Below are positions 36,001 through 44,413 of a DNA stretch of 64,000 nt, one piece after another. Made by a program: the position numbers and the translations under genes. The notes under the pieces are model-generated. The model made no database searches and was not told where the DNA came from. It worked only from the letters and a program-made list of their open reading frames with translations. The stretch's first letter is position 1, and each line of letters starts with the position of its first letter. The stretch is from Methylotuvimicrobium buryatense 5G (lineage in GTDB: Bacteria > Pseudomonadota > Gammaproteobacteria > Methylococcales > Methylomonadaceae): positions 588,718-652,717 of the forward strand of contig NZ_KB455575.1 of assembly GCF_000341735.1 (NCBI RefSeq), given 5' to 3'.

Positions 36001-38841
36001 TTGAGCCAGCATTTGACGAAGTAACTGTAAAGCGTCGAGGCGTTCGGAGGTTTTCGGTAAAGCCTCATTCCGCGGATCACGGATAAGGGCTTCGGTGTTC
36101 GTTTTCGGCGCCGAGTCGTTTAAACGGTTTTCGATAGTATCTGTTGGTGCTGCCTCGCAAGGGTTGGATAAAAACGACAAGGGTCGTAACGGGTCGAAAT
36201 ACCGTGTAAATCGATCCGCGAACAAGCCTCGGGTTTTGATTGGCTGCCCAAGCGCGTAAGCCGCGCCGATTGCCATGAGCAGCCCTTGTAAAGACGGCCC
36301 CGAGGAATCGAGCGCCACGACAGGCGTGGTGTGGTCGGTTTTAAGTAAGCCGCTGAGTATGCGTCCAGGGCCGACTTCCAGACAAAGATCGCAATGCGGT
36401 AGCAGTTTGGTGAGCGCTTCGGTGAAACGAACCGGAGAAGTTAATTGTTCCCCAAGATGTTTTGGAAAATGAATGTCCGACAAAAAATCGCCGGTTACGG
36501 TCGATACGACGGGCCGGATAATTGAATGAAAATTCTCGGATTCCAGAGACCGGGTCAATTGCTCGGCGGCAAGCGCCATTGAAGGCGAATGAAAGGCATG
36601 TGTAATCGGTAACAGGGTAAATGCAATATCTTGCGCTTGAGCGAGAGTCATCACACGGCGAATGGCATCGGTATCGCCGGCTATCACGCATTGGTTACTG
36701 CTGTTCAAACCAGCAACGACGACGCCGGATTCTTGGCCGATTAGCGCTTGCGTGTTGGCTTCATTGGCGCCTATAACCGCCATTGCACCTTCAGACCGTT
36801 TATCGGCAGACATGATCGCGCCACGCCGGCGAACGATGCGCATCAAAGCCTGTTCGTCTAAAGCGCCAGCCCAATGCAGGGCAGTTAATTCGCCCAAGCT
36901 GTGACCGGCTGCTATTTGCGCTTCGATACCGACGGCGTCAAGTAAGCGCAAGCCTGCGATTTCAGCGAGGGCGATCGCCGGTTGAGCATGACCGGTATCT
37001 TCAGGATCGCCTGGTAGCGGCGGTTGTTGGTCATAATATAAGCTGTCGATTTCGCTAAAGCGTTTGCCCATCGCGCCGCCTGTGAACCGTACAGGCGAAG
37101 CTTGGCCGGGAAATAAAAAGGCGATGCGCGGAGCCGTTTCGCCACAGCCTAAAAACACGCCTGCTTCGGTATCGAATCCGGAGCTTTTTTCTTCGTCAAG
37201 CCAACCGTGCAAAATGCCGAGGTTTTCTTCCAGTTGTTTCGGAGTTGCAGCGACGACAGCAGCGCGGACGCTGCAGGGCTTGATCGCGTTTGTCAGCGCG
37301 GCGGCCAAATCGGTCAATTCGGCATAAGAAAGAGAAGGTGCTAATTGCCGCAAGTGTTCGGTCGATTCGATTAGAGCGACCGGGGTTTCGGCGCAGAAAA
37401 TAAACAACTCGCAATCTTGTCGGCTGCGTATTAGTGCGGTTTCGCGTGACGTTAAGCTTTTTCGGCGAGCCGTCGATGCGCCTTCCAAGGTGACATGTAC
37501 ATTAATACCGCCGAAACCGAAAGAACTGACACCGGCTCTTAACGGCTGTTCTTCTGGCCAGCTAACGCCTGTTTCCAGAAGGCGTAGATTTCCTTGCTCG
37601 AATACCCGATGAGGACTGTCGATGGCGGTGGCGGGTGGTAAAATTTGGCTATGCAAAGCCATGAGTGCTTTTGTGAGTCCGGCCATGCCCGCCGCGGCCT
37701 TGGTATGGCCGATATTGGCTTTTATCGAACCGATCGTTGCGGGTGTTCGGTTGTCCGCCAGTAATTCGGACAAAGCATTCAGTTCGACTTCATCGCCGAC
37801 CGCCGTGCCGGTGCCGTGACCTTCAAACAAAGGCACGGTGCCGATTCCATAGCCGGCTCGCCGGTAAGCGCGTTGCATGGCGAGTTGTTGTCCCGATAGT
37901 TCAGGGCGGGTCATGCCTCCGCTGCCGTCGGATGAAATTCCCCAGCCGCGAATAAAACCATAACAACGAAGCCCCCTGCCTAAGGCTTCGTCATGTCGCA
38001 TTAATAAAGCGAAGCCGCAGCCTTCGCCGGGTAAAAATCCGCTTGGATTTCTATCGTAAACCCGCATGCTGCCGCGGGAAAGAGCGCCGACGCGAGAAAA
38101 ACCGATCAGTTCGAAAGGATCGAGGCTCAAATCGACACCGCCGACCAATGCGGCATCCAAATCGCCCGATTGCAAAGCGGTGCAGGCTTGTGCAACGGCA
38201 AGCAACGACGAACTGCAAGCACCGTCAACGGTAAATCCGCCGCCCTGGAAATTGAAAAAGTTGCAGATTCGTCCCGCTATCGTGTTGGCGAGACCGCCTG
38301 CCAAGGTTTCCTCGCCGACCGGCTCGAAAGGGGCTTTATAATGTTGTTCCATGAGCCGCAAGAAATCGCGGCGTTTGTCGTTGTCCCAACCTTCGGCGGT
38401 CAAGCGTTCGTTTAGCACTCTTTGAACATAGGGCCAGCGCAAACGCATCAAAGCTGCTCGAGAGAACTCTCCGGTCAGCGTATTACCGACAATGACGCCG
38501 GTGCTTTCTTTCGGTAAGCCGATACCGTTCGGCAGACCGGCGTCCTCGAGTGCGCGAGCGGCAATATCGAGCGCCAGCCAATGTGTCGTATCGGTGCTAC
38601 GAAAAGTCGAACCGGCAATGCGGAACTTTTGCCGGTCGAACGAATAACCCTCGAGCACGGCCGCCTCTTTGACGTATATCGAGTCGGAATGCTCGGTCCG
38701 GTTCTCTAAATAGTCCTGCAGGTTGAGCCGTTCGGACGGCAAACGCCTAAACGCGCGGCGTTGGGCTAATACGTTTTCCCACAGCGCTTGCGGCGAGTCG
38801 GCATCGGGGTAACGGCATGCAATTCCGACAATCGCGATCAT
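33013..38841 (-). CDS. Enediyne-type iterative type I polyketide synthase (PKSE)
   Basis: A 1942-residue multidomain synthase, the usual PKSE length. Domains in order: KS (1-455; Cys209 in DGACSSSLL, His342 in EGHGTGT, His379 in NIGHTK); AT (about 570-880; Ser648 in GHSLG, His748); ACP (about 935-1010; phosphopantetheine Ser970 in DLHLNSISIGQ, the enediyne-type motif); KR (about 1180-1420; SGGGKGIA nucleotide loop, Ser1341/1342, Tyr1355, Asn1359); DH (about 1470-1700; His1486 in DHVYQGEHIFP); and a C-terminal phosphopantetheinyl transferase domain (about 1740-1942; D1828 and E1830, E1875, K1878) that would self-load the ACP. I chose the ATG at 38841 because it forms an ATGA overlap with the UnbU stop and begins exactly at the KS; a longer frame adds 29 unlikely residues. 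It should build a conjugated polyene. Confidence 0.95.
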   Translation of the reverse strand: MIAIVGIACRYPDADSPQALWENVLAQRRAFRRLPSERLNLQDYLENRTEHSDSIYVKEAAVLEGYSFDRQKFRIAGSTFRSTDTTHWLALDIAARALEDAGLPNGIGLPKESTGVIVGNTLTGEFSRAALMRLRWPYVQRVLNERLTAEGWDNDKRRDFLRLMEQHYKAPFEPVGEETLAGGLANTIAGRICNFFNFQGGGFTVDGACSSSLLAVAQACTALQSGDLDAALVGGVDLSLDPFELIGFSRVGALSRGSMRVYDRNPSGFLPGEGCGFALLMRHDEALGRGLRCYGFIRGWGISSDGSGGMTRPELSGQQLAMQRAYRRAGYGIGTVPLFEGHGTGTAVGDEVELNALSELLADNRTPATIGSIKANIGHTKAAAGMAGLTKALMALHSQILPPATAIDSPHRVFEQGNLRLLETGVSWPEEQPLRAGVSSFGFGGINVHVTLEGASTARRKSLTSRETALIRSRQDCELFIFCAETPVALIESTEHLRQLAPSLSYAELTDLAAALTNAIKPCSVRAAVVAATPKQLEENLGILHGWLDEEKSSGFDTEAGVFLGCGETAPRIAFLFPGQASPVRFTGGAMGKRFSEIDSLYYDQQPPLPGDPEDTGHAQPAIALAEIAGLRLLDAVGIEAQIAAGHSLGELTALHWAGALDEQALMRIVRRRGAIMSADKRSEGAMAVIGANEANTQALIGQESGVVVAGLNSSNQCVIAGDTDAIRRVMTLAQAQDIAFTLLPITHAFHSPSMALAAEQLTRSLESENFHSIIRPVVSTVTGDFLSDIHFPKHLGEQLTSPVRFTEALTKLLPHCDLCLEVGPGRILSGLLKTDHTTPVVALDSSGPSLQGLLMAIGAAYALGQPIKTRGLFADRFTRYFDPLRPLSFLSNPCEAAPTDTIENRLNDSAPKTNTEALIRDPRNEALPKTSERLDALQLLRQMLAQKVELPASEIQDQHHLLRDLHLNSISIGQIMADAARKLNLPVSLAPTEYAHATVGQAARFLESMRTVNNDADIERHTAPQGLENWVRAFTIEQRPCELKPAKPSSNDRQRQQPSSWRVFAPEDHILAAPLLKRLESIGGTGVLLCLPPIPDSGYDRLLLDAAQVALEQDGTPRSFILVQHNGFASAFARTLFEEADGLSVSVIDTPYRQEALSWIVAETLAADGFCEAIYDSSGQRSERVLRLIATLADDSGNSLLTSGDVLLVSGGGKGIAAECAFSLARVHGLRLILLGRALPENDTVLDENLMRFSEADIAFRYYAADVGDADSIHNAVKQAESEFGAITAILHGAGVNEPRLIHDLDIEILKRTLSPKISGLKHLLASVDSGKLKLLINFSSIIGRVGMRGEADYALANAWLSHETDSFKERNPACRCLSLEWSIWSGVGMGERLGRIDTLLREGISPISPEQGIEWLNRLLDLELPSSNVVISGRLGITPPLPVLPTNELPFLRFIEKPGLFYPGIELVTDSEISLNNDPYLNDHVYQGEHIFPAVIGMEAMVQAARSVTGRTETPSFQDLRFAHPIVVPPNEIVTLRTVALVKEDQSIEVALRFSQTAFQIDHFHAILRFDACPNNYRDEAAQENSTNPQKIAIDPDAELYGPLFFQDGRFRQVKAYRQLSAFQCTADIGTDLSEETWFARFLPQTLLIGDPGTRDAALHAIQACIPHAIVLPTALERWIPKDLNIDGPTYVLARERWQRHDEFCYDLEIRTHAGFLKEIWQGLHLREITNIDWETWHVGLIAPYLQRKIDAIVKPHDLNFVLLRKDSHVAEEPTKTAIKLALGNKNTILRRSDGKPESVDGRTISVAHAEGWVFAVTSESQVACDLETVTDRPITAWEDLLGKERFALARLTVEQFGENLDRTATRVWGAIECLKKAGASANHPLTLQSAEKDGWVTFTAGPFVIATYIAKLKGTSSPLMFSILIEQNRQSKSPAAFGK

Positions 38842-39779
38842 TTTCCGGCACTCTCGGCAAGTTGCGCATTCTGGAACAGTCGTTGGCGGTGTGCGATCAG
38901 ATACAGCCCGGCTCCCCGGCAAGCGCAAACGGCAAATAATGCGATAAACAATCCGAACACGATATTTTCAATCAGCAACAGTGCATAAACGGCGGCAACG
39001 GCCAGGCCGAACAGGATTTGGCGCAATGGGTTTAAAGGCGTCGTGGCCGGATCCGGAATCATATAAAGCGTAAACAGGATAAAAGCGGCGCTGGTCATGG
39101 GAATCAGAGGTACGATCCAAGGAATATCGAAATACCAACTGCGTAGAAAGGCTTGCAGCAAAAAACCGCCGATCCAGGCGATGCATAACGGTAGACGACC
39201 GGTAAAATAAGCATGAACAATAATACCGCTGATTAAAATGAACCCCGGAATAATCCAATGCCAAAGGCCGGTGACGTTTTCGGTGAATTGATAGGGCGGA
39301 GCGAGGCCGATCCATGGAAATAGCAGCAAGGTTACCGTAATACCGAAATTCGATGGATTGAAAATATGCTGCGAACCTTGACCGACAGGCGCCCTAAAAA
39401 CGATTTTGGACGCGATCGATAACGCGGAAGCGAAAATCATCGGCCAAAGCAGTTCGTTCGGATAAATCAGCATACCGACAGCAAGCCCCGGTATTAGGGC
39501 TGGTAGCAAAAAGATAAATCGGTCCGATAAGCTGTTTCCGTATCGCGGCGCGCGTCGGGTCGAACGGCTATCCACCCACTCCAAGAGCCAATGCGTGAAA
39601 CACGCGCTTGCCACGGCGACGATCGGTTGCAGACCGGATTGCTCGAATCCGAGCACGGTATGTCCAAGAATCGTCCAAAGCGTAATGAGAGCGGCAAAAT
39701 AGCCTAATGCGAACAGGCGTAACTTAGGGCTGCCTTTCGGATAAAAAAAACGGGTCGTGATCGTTTCGTTAATATTCAT
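38838..39779 (-). CDS. UnbU-like integral membrane protein (enediyne E5-like)
   Basis: A 313-residue polytopic membrane protein with about nine hydrophobic segments, related to the RnfD/NqrB fold. Blocks include LFALGYFAALITLWTILGHT, HWLLEWVDSR, GQGSQHIFNPSNFGITVTLL and MTSAAFILFTLYMIPDPATT, the last two being typical of UnbU. UnbU/E5 genes accompany PKSE genes in known enediyne clusters; their function is unclear, perhaps redox or membrane anchoring. It overlaps the upstream UnbV-type gene and the downstream PKS by ATGA junctions on both sides, so it is locked into the cassette. Confidence 0.9.
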   Translation of the reverse strand: MNINETITTRFFYPKGSPKLRLFALGYFAALITLWTILGHTVLGFEQSGLQPIVAVASACFTHWLLEWVDSRSTRRAPRYGNSLSDRFIFLLPALIPGLAVGMLIYPNELLWPMIFASALSIASKIVFRAPVGQGSQHIFNPSNFGITVTLLLFPWIGLAPPYQFTENVTGLWHWIIPGFILISGIIVHAYFTGRLPLCIAWIGGFLLQAFLRSWYFDIPWIVPLIPMTSAAFILFTLYMIPDPATTPLNPLRQILFGLAVAAVYALLLIENIVFGLFIALFAVCACRGAGLYLIAHRQRLFQNAQLAESAGK

Positions 39780-41731
39780 AAATTTTCCGCCTCTGCTTCG
39801 CCGAGTATTACAGTGTGCCAGCCCTGTTCGAGGTTGAGCGTCTTACGGTGCATGCTGCCGGCTTGTCCGCGCCAACGCAGTTCAATCTCCAAAGGAGCAT
39901 TACCGGACAGTTTTCCAAGTCCGAAATGGAGATCGGGGCTACGTTGACCGGAATGACCGTTTCCACCGTCGACTTGAGCGACTATTTTTTTTCCATTCGG
40001 TAAATAAACGGTTGCTTGGGCTCCGATTGCCGGATAAGCGGAAATGTCATGATCCGGATGTCCCTCGATAATTCGAGTATGCGCCGAATCGCCGGCGATT
40101 CGAAGGTGTAGACCGATAAAATCGCCGCAGTCAGGGCATTCGTTCCGAAAGAAATACGATCTTTCCCATTGATTGGCTACGACAAAATCCAAGTCGCCGT
40201 CTCCGTCGACATCGGCCACGGCAATGCCGCGACTGACCATCGGATCGTCCAGTTGAAGTTCCGATGCTAAATTGTAGAAACGACCGTCCTCGGCGCGCAC
40301 AAAAAAACCGTTGGCTTCATGGCCACTTAAATCGTCGCCGAGTTTGAAAGAGGGCCAATGCCGAGGATTACTCATCATGCGGTCGTTTCCGGTGCCTAAC
40401 GCTTGCAATTTTGCCCAACGAGGCGTTTCGCCCTTGACGAAACCGGTCGCGACCAGTGCTTCCGGATAACCGCTGTTATCGAAGTCGGCTAGACGCGTGT
40501 CCCAACCCCAACCGGCTCTGGAAAGGCCGAGCTTTTCACTGGCTTGAACATAGGGGGCAACGCCGTCGCGCATGCGTTCCGGCTCGCCGGTGCTCAACCA
40601 TAATAAATTGCTCTCTTGCAAAGCCCATTCGCTGGTGATATTGCTGACGAATAAATCCAATAGGCCATCGCCGTTGAGATCGCCGAAATCGACGCCCATG
40701 CCTTTAAAGGAATCCTGACCCAGCACGAACGATTTCGGCGTGGCGAGGCCCGCTTTACCGCGCAATTCGACCCAATTTAAGCGCCCCGGGGTCGAACGGT
40801 TGTGCAGTAAGCGGTCCGGGCCGAAGTCATGCCCTAAATAAAGTTCCGGCAACAAGTCGCCATCCAAGTCGGCCGCGCCGACCGCCAAGGCCCAGCCGTG
40901 CTCGGTCGCCGGGTCGAGCACGCCGGTTACGGCTCGATAACGAACATTGGGTTGTTCACCGCTTTCGGCACCGTCCCAAAGCAATAAATGCGTTTTGCCG
41001 CCGCTGAACGAGCGGGACTTGGTGTCGTGCATCCGCTCGATGCCTGTGCCGCTTGCATCGAGAATTTGCGCGCCGTCCGAAAAATAGTTGCCGATAACCA
41101 AGTCGATATGGCCGTCGCCATCTAAGTCGGCTAGCGTTGCGGCATTGGTAAACCAACGCTCGTTGCCGGGAAAGATATCCACCGGTTTAAAGCTTTCCGC
41201 GGTGAGACCGGTGCTATCGCCACGCTGTAAAAAGGCGACCGGAGTGCGCCCCCAGTAATAAATGATAGCATCGAGTAAGCCATCCTCGTTGAGATCGCCG
41301 AATAGGCAGCCCATCGGCGCCATCGTCGCGGCATCGAATGCCACGGGCGCCGGATGCAATTCGAATGGCGTATAGCGTTCGCCGGTTTCCGGAACGGGCG
41401 CGATGATAACCGAATCGAAGCGCGGATCGACATGGCAGAGATCGTTCGGCAGGCCGTCGCCGTCAAGGTCGCCGAGCGCAACGCTCGCACCGACCGATGA
41501 GATCCACGCGGAAATATGTTCCAAGCTTGGATGAACGTTTCTTACCGAACGCGGGTTTTTTCCGGACGGCTCCGGTAACGCCAAGCGGGTAAAGTCGAAG
41601 CGTCCGGCGATGGCTTTTCGTTCCGAAGGGCTCAAGCTCGGCGGTTGCATAAAGCCGTAAAGAAGGCCGATCCAAACCAGGGCGGCCAACAGCGTCGCGC
41701 GGCGGCGTAGCAGTGGATAAATGCTATTCAT
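39776..41731 (-). CDS. FG-GAP/UnbV (ASPIC) repeat protein (enediyne E4-like)
   Basis: A 651-residue secreted or membrane-anchored protein. A hydrophobic N-terminal segment (ATLLAALVWIGLLYGFM) is followed by at least seven calcium-type FG-GAP motifs (DLDGDGLPND, DLNEDGLLDA, DLDGDGHIDLV, DLDGDLLPELY, DLNGDGLLDLF, DFDNSGYPEA, DVDGDGDLDFV), a beta-propeller. The C-terminal ASPIC/UnbV domain (IGAQATVYLPNGKKIVAQVD, then GGNGHSGQRSPDLHFGLG) closes it. I chose the ATG at 41731 for the AGAGGA ribosome binding site; 38 bases separate it from the DUF1702 stop. E4 proteins are conserved beside PKSE but biochemically undefined. Confidence 0.92.
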   Translation of the reverse strand: MNSIYPLLRRRATLLAALVWIGLLYGFMQPPSLSPSERKAIAGRFDFTRLALPEPSGKNPRSVRNVHPSLEHISAWISSVGASVALGDLDGDGLPNDLCHVDPRFDSVIIAPVPETGERYTPFELHPAPVAFDAATMAPMGCLFGDLNEDGLLDAIIYYWGRTPVAFLQRGDSTGLTAESFKPVDIFPGNERWFTNAATLADLDGDGHIDLVIGNYFSDGAQILDASGTGIERMHDTKSRSFSGGKTHLLLWDGAESGEQPNVRYRAVTGVLDPATEHGWALAVGAADLDGDLLPELYLGHDFGPDRLLHNRSTPGRLNWVELRGKAGLATPKSFVLGQDSFKGMGVDFGDLNGDGLLDLFVSNITSEWALQESNLLWLSTGEPERMRDGVAPYVQASEKLGLSRAGWGWDTRLADFDNSGYPEALVATGFVKGETPRWAKLQALGTGNDRMMSNPRHWPSFKLGDDLSGHEANGFFVRAEDGRFYNLASELQLDDPMVSRGIAVADVDGDGDLDFVVANQWERSYFFRNECPDCGDFIGLHLRIAGDSAHTRIIEGHPDHDISAYPAIGAQATVYLPNGKKIVAQVDGGNGHSGQRSPDLHFGLGKLSGNAPLEIELRWRGQAGSMHRKTLNLEQGWHTVILGEAEAENL

Positions 41732-41769
41732 ATTGCTGGTATCCTCTAAGGTGAGGCTGCGATACAGGC

Positions 41770-42711
41770 TTAAATAAAGTGTCGCCGTATCCGTTGCCGC
41801 CAATGTTCGTAAGCCGGCAGCGCGTTATCGGCAGGCACTTTCCGCAAGGCATCGTCCGTTAATTGCGCGGCATGTTCGGCGCTTAAATTGCAAAAGATGC
41901 GGCAGGCCAGCTTGGTATGATCGGCCGGATTGCCGGCCCGTTGTCGGGCTTTGGCTGCAAATGCAGCGCCTTGAGCGAGATGCGCAAGAAAGTCGCCGGC
42001 CAAAACTTTCAGACGCTCTAAATCGTCCGGTTCGACACCGCCGGCATAAGCGCCGGCCAAGCCGACGCCGCTCCACAAGTCGCCCTGCCTATCCGTCGGA
42101 AAGTCTTGCAGCGCCGATACGATACGCTCGGGATCGGCTCCCATGACGAACCACAGACTGCGTCCTAAACCTTGGTCGAAAGCCCTCTTTTCATAGCCTT
42201 GTAGGCATGAAGGACGCTGTTGACGGCCGATACTGTCCGGCCAATGAAAATAGCCTTCGTGGAAGCCGTAACCGTCAAGGACCAGCCAACGGAGTAGGCA
42301 GTCCATGCGCGAGGTCAGGCTTGCCGGCGACACCGGCAAGCGGGCCAAAGCCCAACCGGCGCCGACATGCAACATATAGGCGTGATGCTGCGCCGGGCCT
42401 GTCAAAAATGCTTGAAAACGGCTCGGTCGCCACGGGCAAAGGAAATCCGATATCACCAAGCCCATCGCGGCACCTTCGAAGAGGAAACCGCGCAATTCGT
42501 TGTCGTCGATTGCGTTCAAATGCTCGGTAAGGCGCAACGGATCGTTATCGAGCAAGGCGGCATGATAACCTTCGACAAAACTCTTGCCGATGCGCTCGAT
42601 TCGCGCCTTGACCCGGTCGTCGCCGACCTTGAAACCGCGCAGTTCGATTCGGGTTTCGGCATCCGAAATGCCGAATAAAGCGTGTCGGCAGCGTCCGAAA
42701 AATGCAACCAT
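41770..42711 (-). CDS. DUF1702 family protein (enediyne E3/UnbL-like)
   Basis: A 313-residue soluble helical protein matching DUF1702. Signatures are RIELRGFKVGDDRVKARIER, GKSFVEGYHAALLDN, ELRGFLFEGAAMGLVISDFL, a central HHAYMLHVGAGWALARLP, WLVLDGYGFHEGYFHWPDS and the RSLWFVMGADPERIVSAL block. DUF1702 proteins (UnbL, E3) are the first members of the minimal enediyne cassette and of unknown biochemical role. This is the first gene of the five-gene operon. Only about 37 bases separate its start from a terminator hairpin, so its promoter must be short or overlap that hairpin. Confidence 0.9.
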   Translation of the reverse strand: MVAFFGRCRHALFGISDAETRIELRGFKVGDDRVKARIERIGKSFVEGYHAALLDNDPLRLTEHLNAIDDNELRGFLFEGAAMGLVISDFLCPWRPSRFQAFLTGPAQHHAYMLHVGAGWALARLPVSPASLTSRMDCLLRWLVLDGYGFHEGYFHWPDSIGRQQRPSCLQGYEKRAFDQGLGRSLWFVMGADPERIVSALQDFPTDRQGDLWSGVGLAGAYAGGVEPDDLERLKVLAGDFLAHLAQGAAFAAKARQRAGNPADHTKLACRIFCNLSAEHAAQLTDDALRKVPADNALPAYEHWRQRIRRHFI

Positions 42712-42748
42712 AGAAAATTTTTATCGTTATTAAAGCCAAAAGCTTAGC

Positions 42749-42772
42749 AAAAAGCGCCGAAGGACTCGGCGC
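42749..42772 (-). terminator. Rho-independent terminator of the PEP-CTERM gene
   Basis: On the minus strand GCGCCGA, loop GTCCT, TCGGCGC, then TTTTT: a perfect 7-bp stem with a U-tract. It lies just 3' of the PEP-CTERM gene and just 5' of the DUF1702 gene, separating the two transcription units. Confidence 0.85.
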
Positions 42773-42784
42773 ATAGTCTTACGC

Positions 42785-43735
42785 TTAAGCGAGGGGTTTG
42801 CGGCGATGTTGCCAGCCGAACAATGCTAGTCCTGCGGACAGTAGCATGAATGTGGTTGGCTCAGGGACAGTATGTGTGGCGCTAATTACGGATACTGATA
42901 GTTGTTGTGGTTCAAGTTCAGTTCTGTCGGGTTTGATGAAATACAAATTAAGAGGCAAAGATTCAACATCTGCATCAAAAGTACCGATCGATGGATCTCC
43001 AGCGCTTACTTTACCCAAGCTAACATAGGTTGTACCTTTAGGAGGCGGAACATCATCCAATAAATCAAATGCCATTCGTAATGCATAACTATCTAGAATG
43101 CTATCGCCGGATAAATCACGGACATCGTTACTCACTACCTCCCCTACATCAACAATGCCATCGTTATTGAAATCGATCCATACGTCAAAGAAGATATCGA
43201 AGATACTGTTTGCAGGAAAGTCTATAATGCCATCAGTTGGTGAACCGGCTAAGTCTTGGATTTGCCCGCGAGAGTGATCGAGACCTATAGCGTTAAGGTC
43301 ATCGAAAAAAGACCAGCCTTGCCCAACTCGTATTTGAGCGTCATAACCAAGAACCTCTCCAATGAGATGAAGACTTATCATTTCAGTCATGATGGTATCA
43401 AACTCATTCTGCTCGAACGGCGTTCGGTTGCAATTAGCTATTTCACCAGGAGAGATGCAGTCGCGAATCACCTGTGTTGGGCCAGTGCCATAAAAACTTA
43501 CTTGCTGTCCATTTATGGTAAGCCCTTTGACACCTCTAGAACCAAAGCTATCTGTAATATCAAACGGTTGTTCCCAAATAGCTGCGGCATTGGAATCAGT
43601 TGATAACAACGTGGCAACCAATGCAAATGGTAGAGCGAAATATTTTAAGTCGCGAAATACTTGAGTACTTGATAGATAAGAGTGATAAAAAGACCGCCTT
43701 GTTTTATAGGACGAAAGATTAAAGAGTAAGAACAT
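42785..43735 (-). CDS. Secreted PEP-CTERM protein
   Basis: A 316-residue exported protein: a long signal region (hydrophobic YFALPFALVATLLS, cleavage near SNAAA), then an acidic mature domain, and a C-terminal PEP-CTERM sorting signal (VPEPTTFMLLSAGLALFGWQ ending HRRKPLA). The PEP-CTERM tail is recognised by an exosortase. Two Asp-rich calcium-type loops, DFNNDGIVDVGEV and DLSGDSILDSYAL, lie in the middle. I chose the ATG at 43735 for the GGGGGAG ribosome binding site; an upstream in-frame start would add a non-signal extension. It has its own terminator. The role is unknown but likely extracellular. Confidence 0.85.
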   Translation of the reverse strand: MFLLFNLSSYKTRRSFYHSYLSSTQVFRDLKYFALPFALVATLLSTDSNAAAIWEQPFDITDSFGSRGVKGLTINGQQVSFYGTGPTQVIRDCISPGEIANCNRTPFEQNEFDTIMTEMISLHLIGEVLGYDAQIRVGQGWSFFDDLNAIGLDHSRGQIQDLAGSPTDGIIDFPANSIFDIFFDVWIDFNNDGIVDVGEVVSNDVRDLSGDSILDSYALRMAFDLLDDVPPPKGTTYVSLGKVSAGDPSIGTFDADVESLPLNLYFIKPDRTELEPQQLSVSVISATHTVPEPTTFMLLSAGLALFGWQHRRKPLA

Positions 43736-43953
43736 AACTCCCCCAAATTTTTTAAAATTGAAGTCAAGTTTCAACGAAAATCGATATAAGTTGCTTTTTC
43801 GCCATGTGTTAGCATGAGTGTCTATTCGCCAACAAATTAAGAACACACAATATTGATACCAAAAGGCCTAGGTCATACGGTGCGTCATTGTGCTTGTCGC
43901 ACGATTCAGGCGGAACGTAGCGTTAACGACCGTTATTCAACAGTAGCAAAACG

Positions 43954-44412
43954 ATGAAACGACAAGATCTAAGCCATAATCGTCTGGTGCTTATCGAGAC
44001 GTTAAATAAATATTTAAATAAATCGCGATCCGCGCGTTTTCAATATCGATTACAGATCTTGATTTTAGCGACGGCGGGACTGAGTTACGAACGGATTGCC
44101 CAATGTTTCGACATCAGTATTCGAAGCGTTCAACGCTGGGTGCGTTTTTACCGAATATTCGGACTGGAAGGCCTTAAGGATGACAAGAAGACCGGTCGGC
44201 TTACCGTTTTGAAACAAGACGAGAAGCTCAAGGTGAAGCTTGATTTGTCCCATTCGCCGATCGAGTTAGGCTATCGGGATCAAAGCTGGAGCGGCGGTTT
44301 ATTGAAATCGCATTTACACGAAAACTATGGCGTTAATCTCAGTCTTAGGCAATGTCAGCGCATATTGAAGGATTATCGAGACGATTTAAACAGTAAGGAG
44401 CCTGCGCCATAG
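43954..44412 (+). CDS. Stand-alone IS630-type helix-turn-helix protein
   Basis: A 152-residue protein equivalent to the N-terminal winged helix-turn-helix half of IS630-family transposases. ILATAGLSYERIAQCFDISI and RSVQRWVRFYRIFGLEGLKD form the first helix-turn-helix; the second half (LLKSHLHENYGVNLSLRQCQ) is the typical HTH_32 block. The catalytic DDE domain is absent. It is either a truncated transposase or a domesticated DNA-binding protein. The stop is 2 bases before repeat family A copy 4. Confidence 0.75.
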   Translation: MKRQDLSHNRLVLIETLNKYLNKSRSARFQYRLQILILATAGLSYERIAQCFDISIRSVQRWVRFYRIFGLEGLKDDKKTGRLTVLKQDEKLKVKLDLSHSPIELGYRDQSWSGGLLKSHLHENYGVNLSLRQCQRILKDYRDDLNSKEPAP

Positions 44413-44413
44413 T

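Noticed and set aside
33013-38841. Polyunsaturated fatty acid synthase instead of an enediyne-type PKS
   Set aside because: There is a single ACP rather than tandem ACPs, a built-in C-terminal PPTase, and DUF1702/UnbV/UnbU/E10-type neighbours; PUFA synthases differ on all of these points.
38842-38928. 29-residue N-terminal extension of the polyketide synthase
   Set aside because: The extension lies inside the UnbU gene, has no similarity to KS starts, and the internal ATG makes a standard ATGA overlap.
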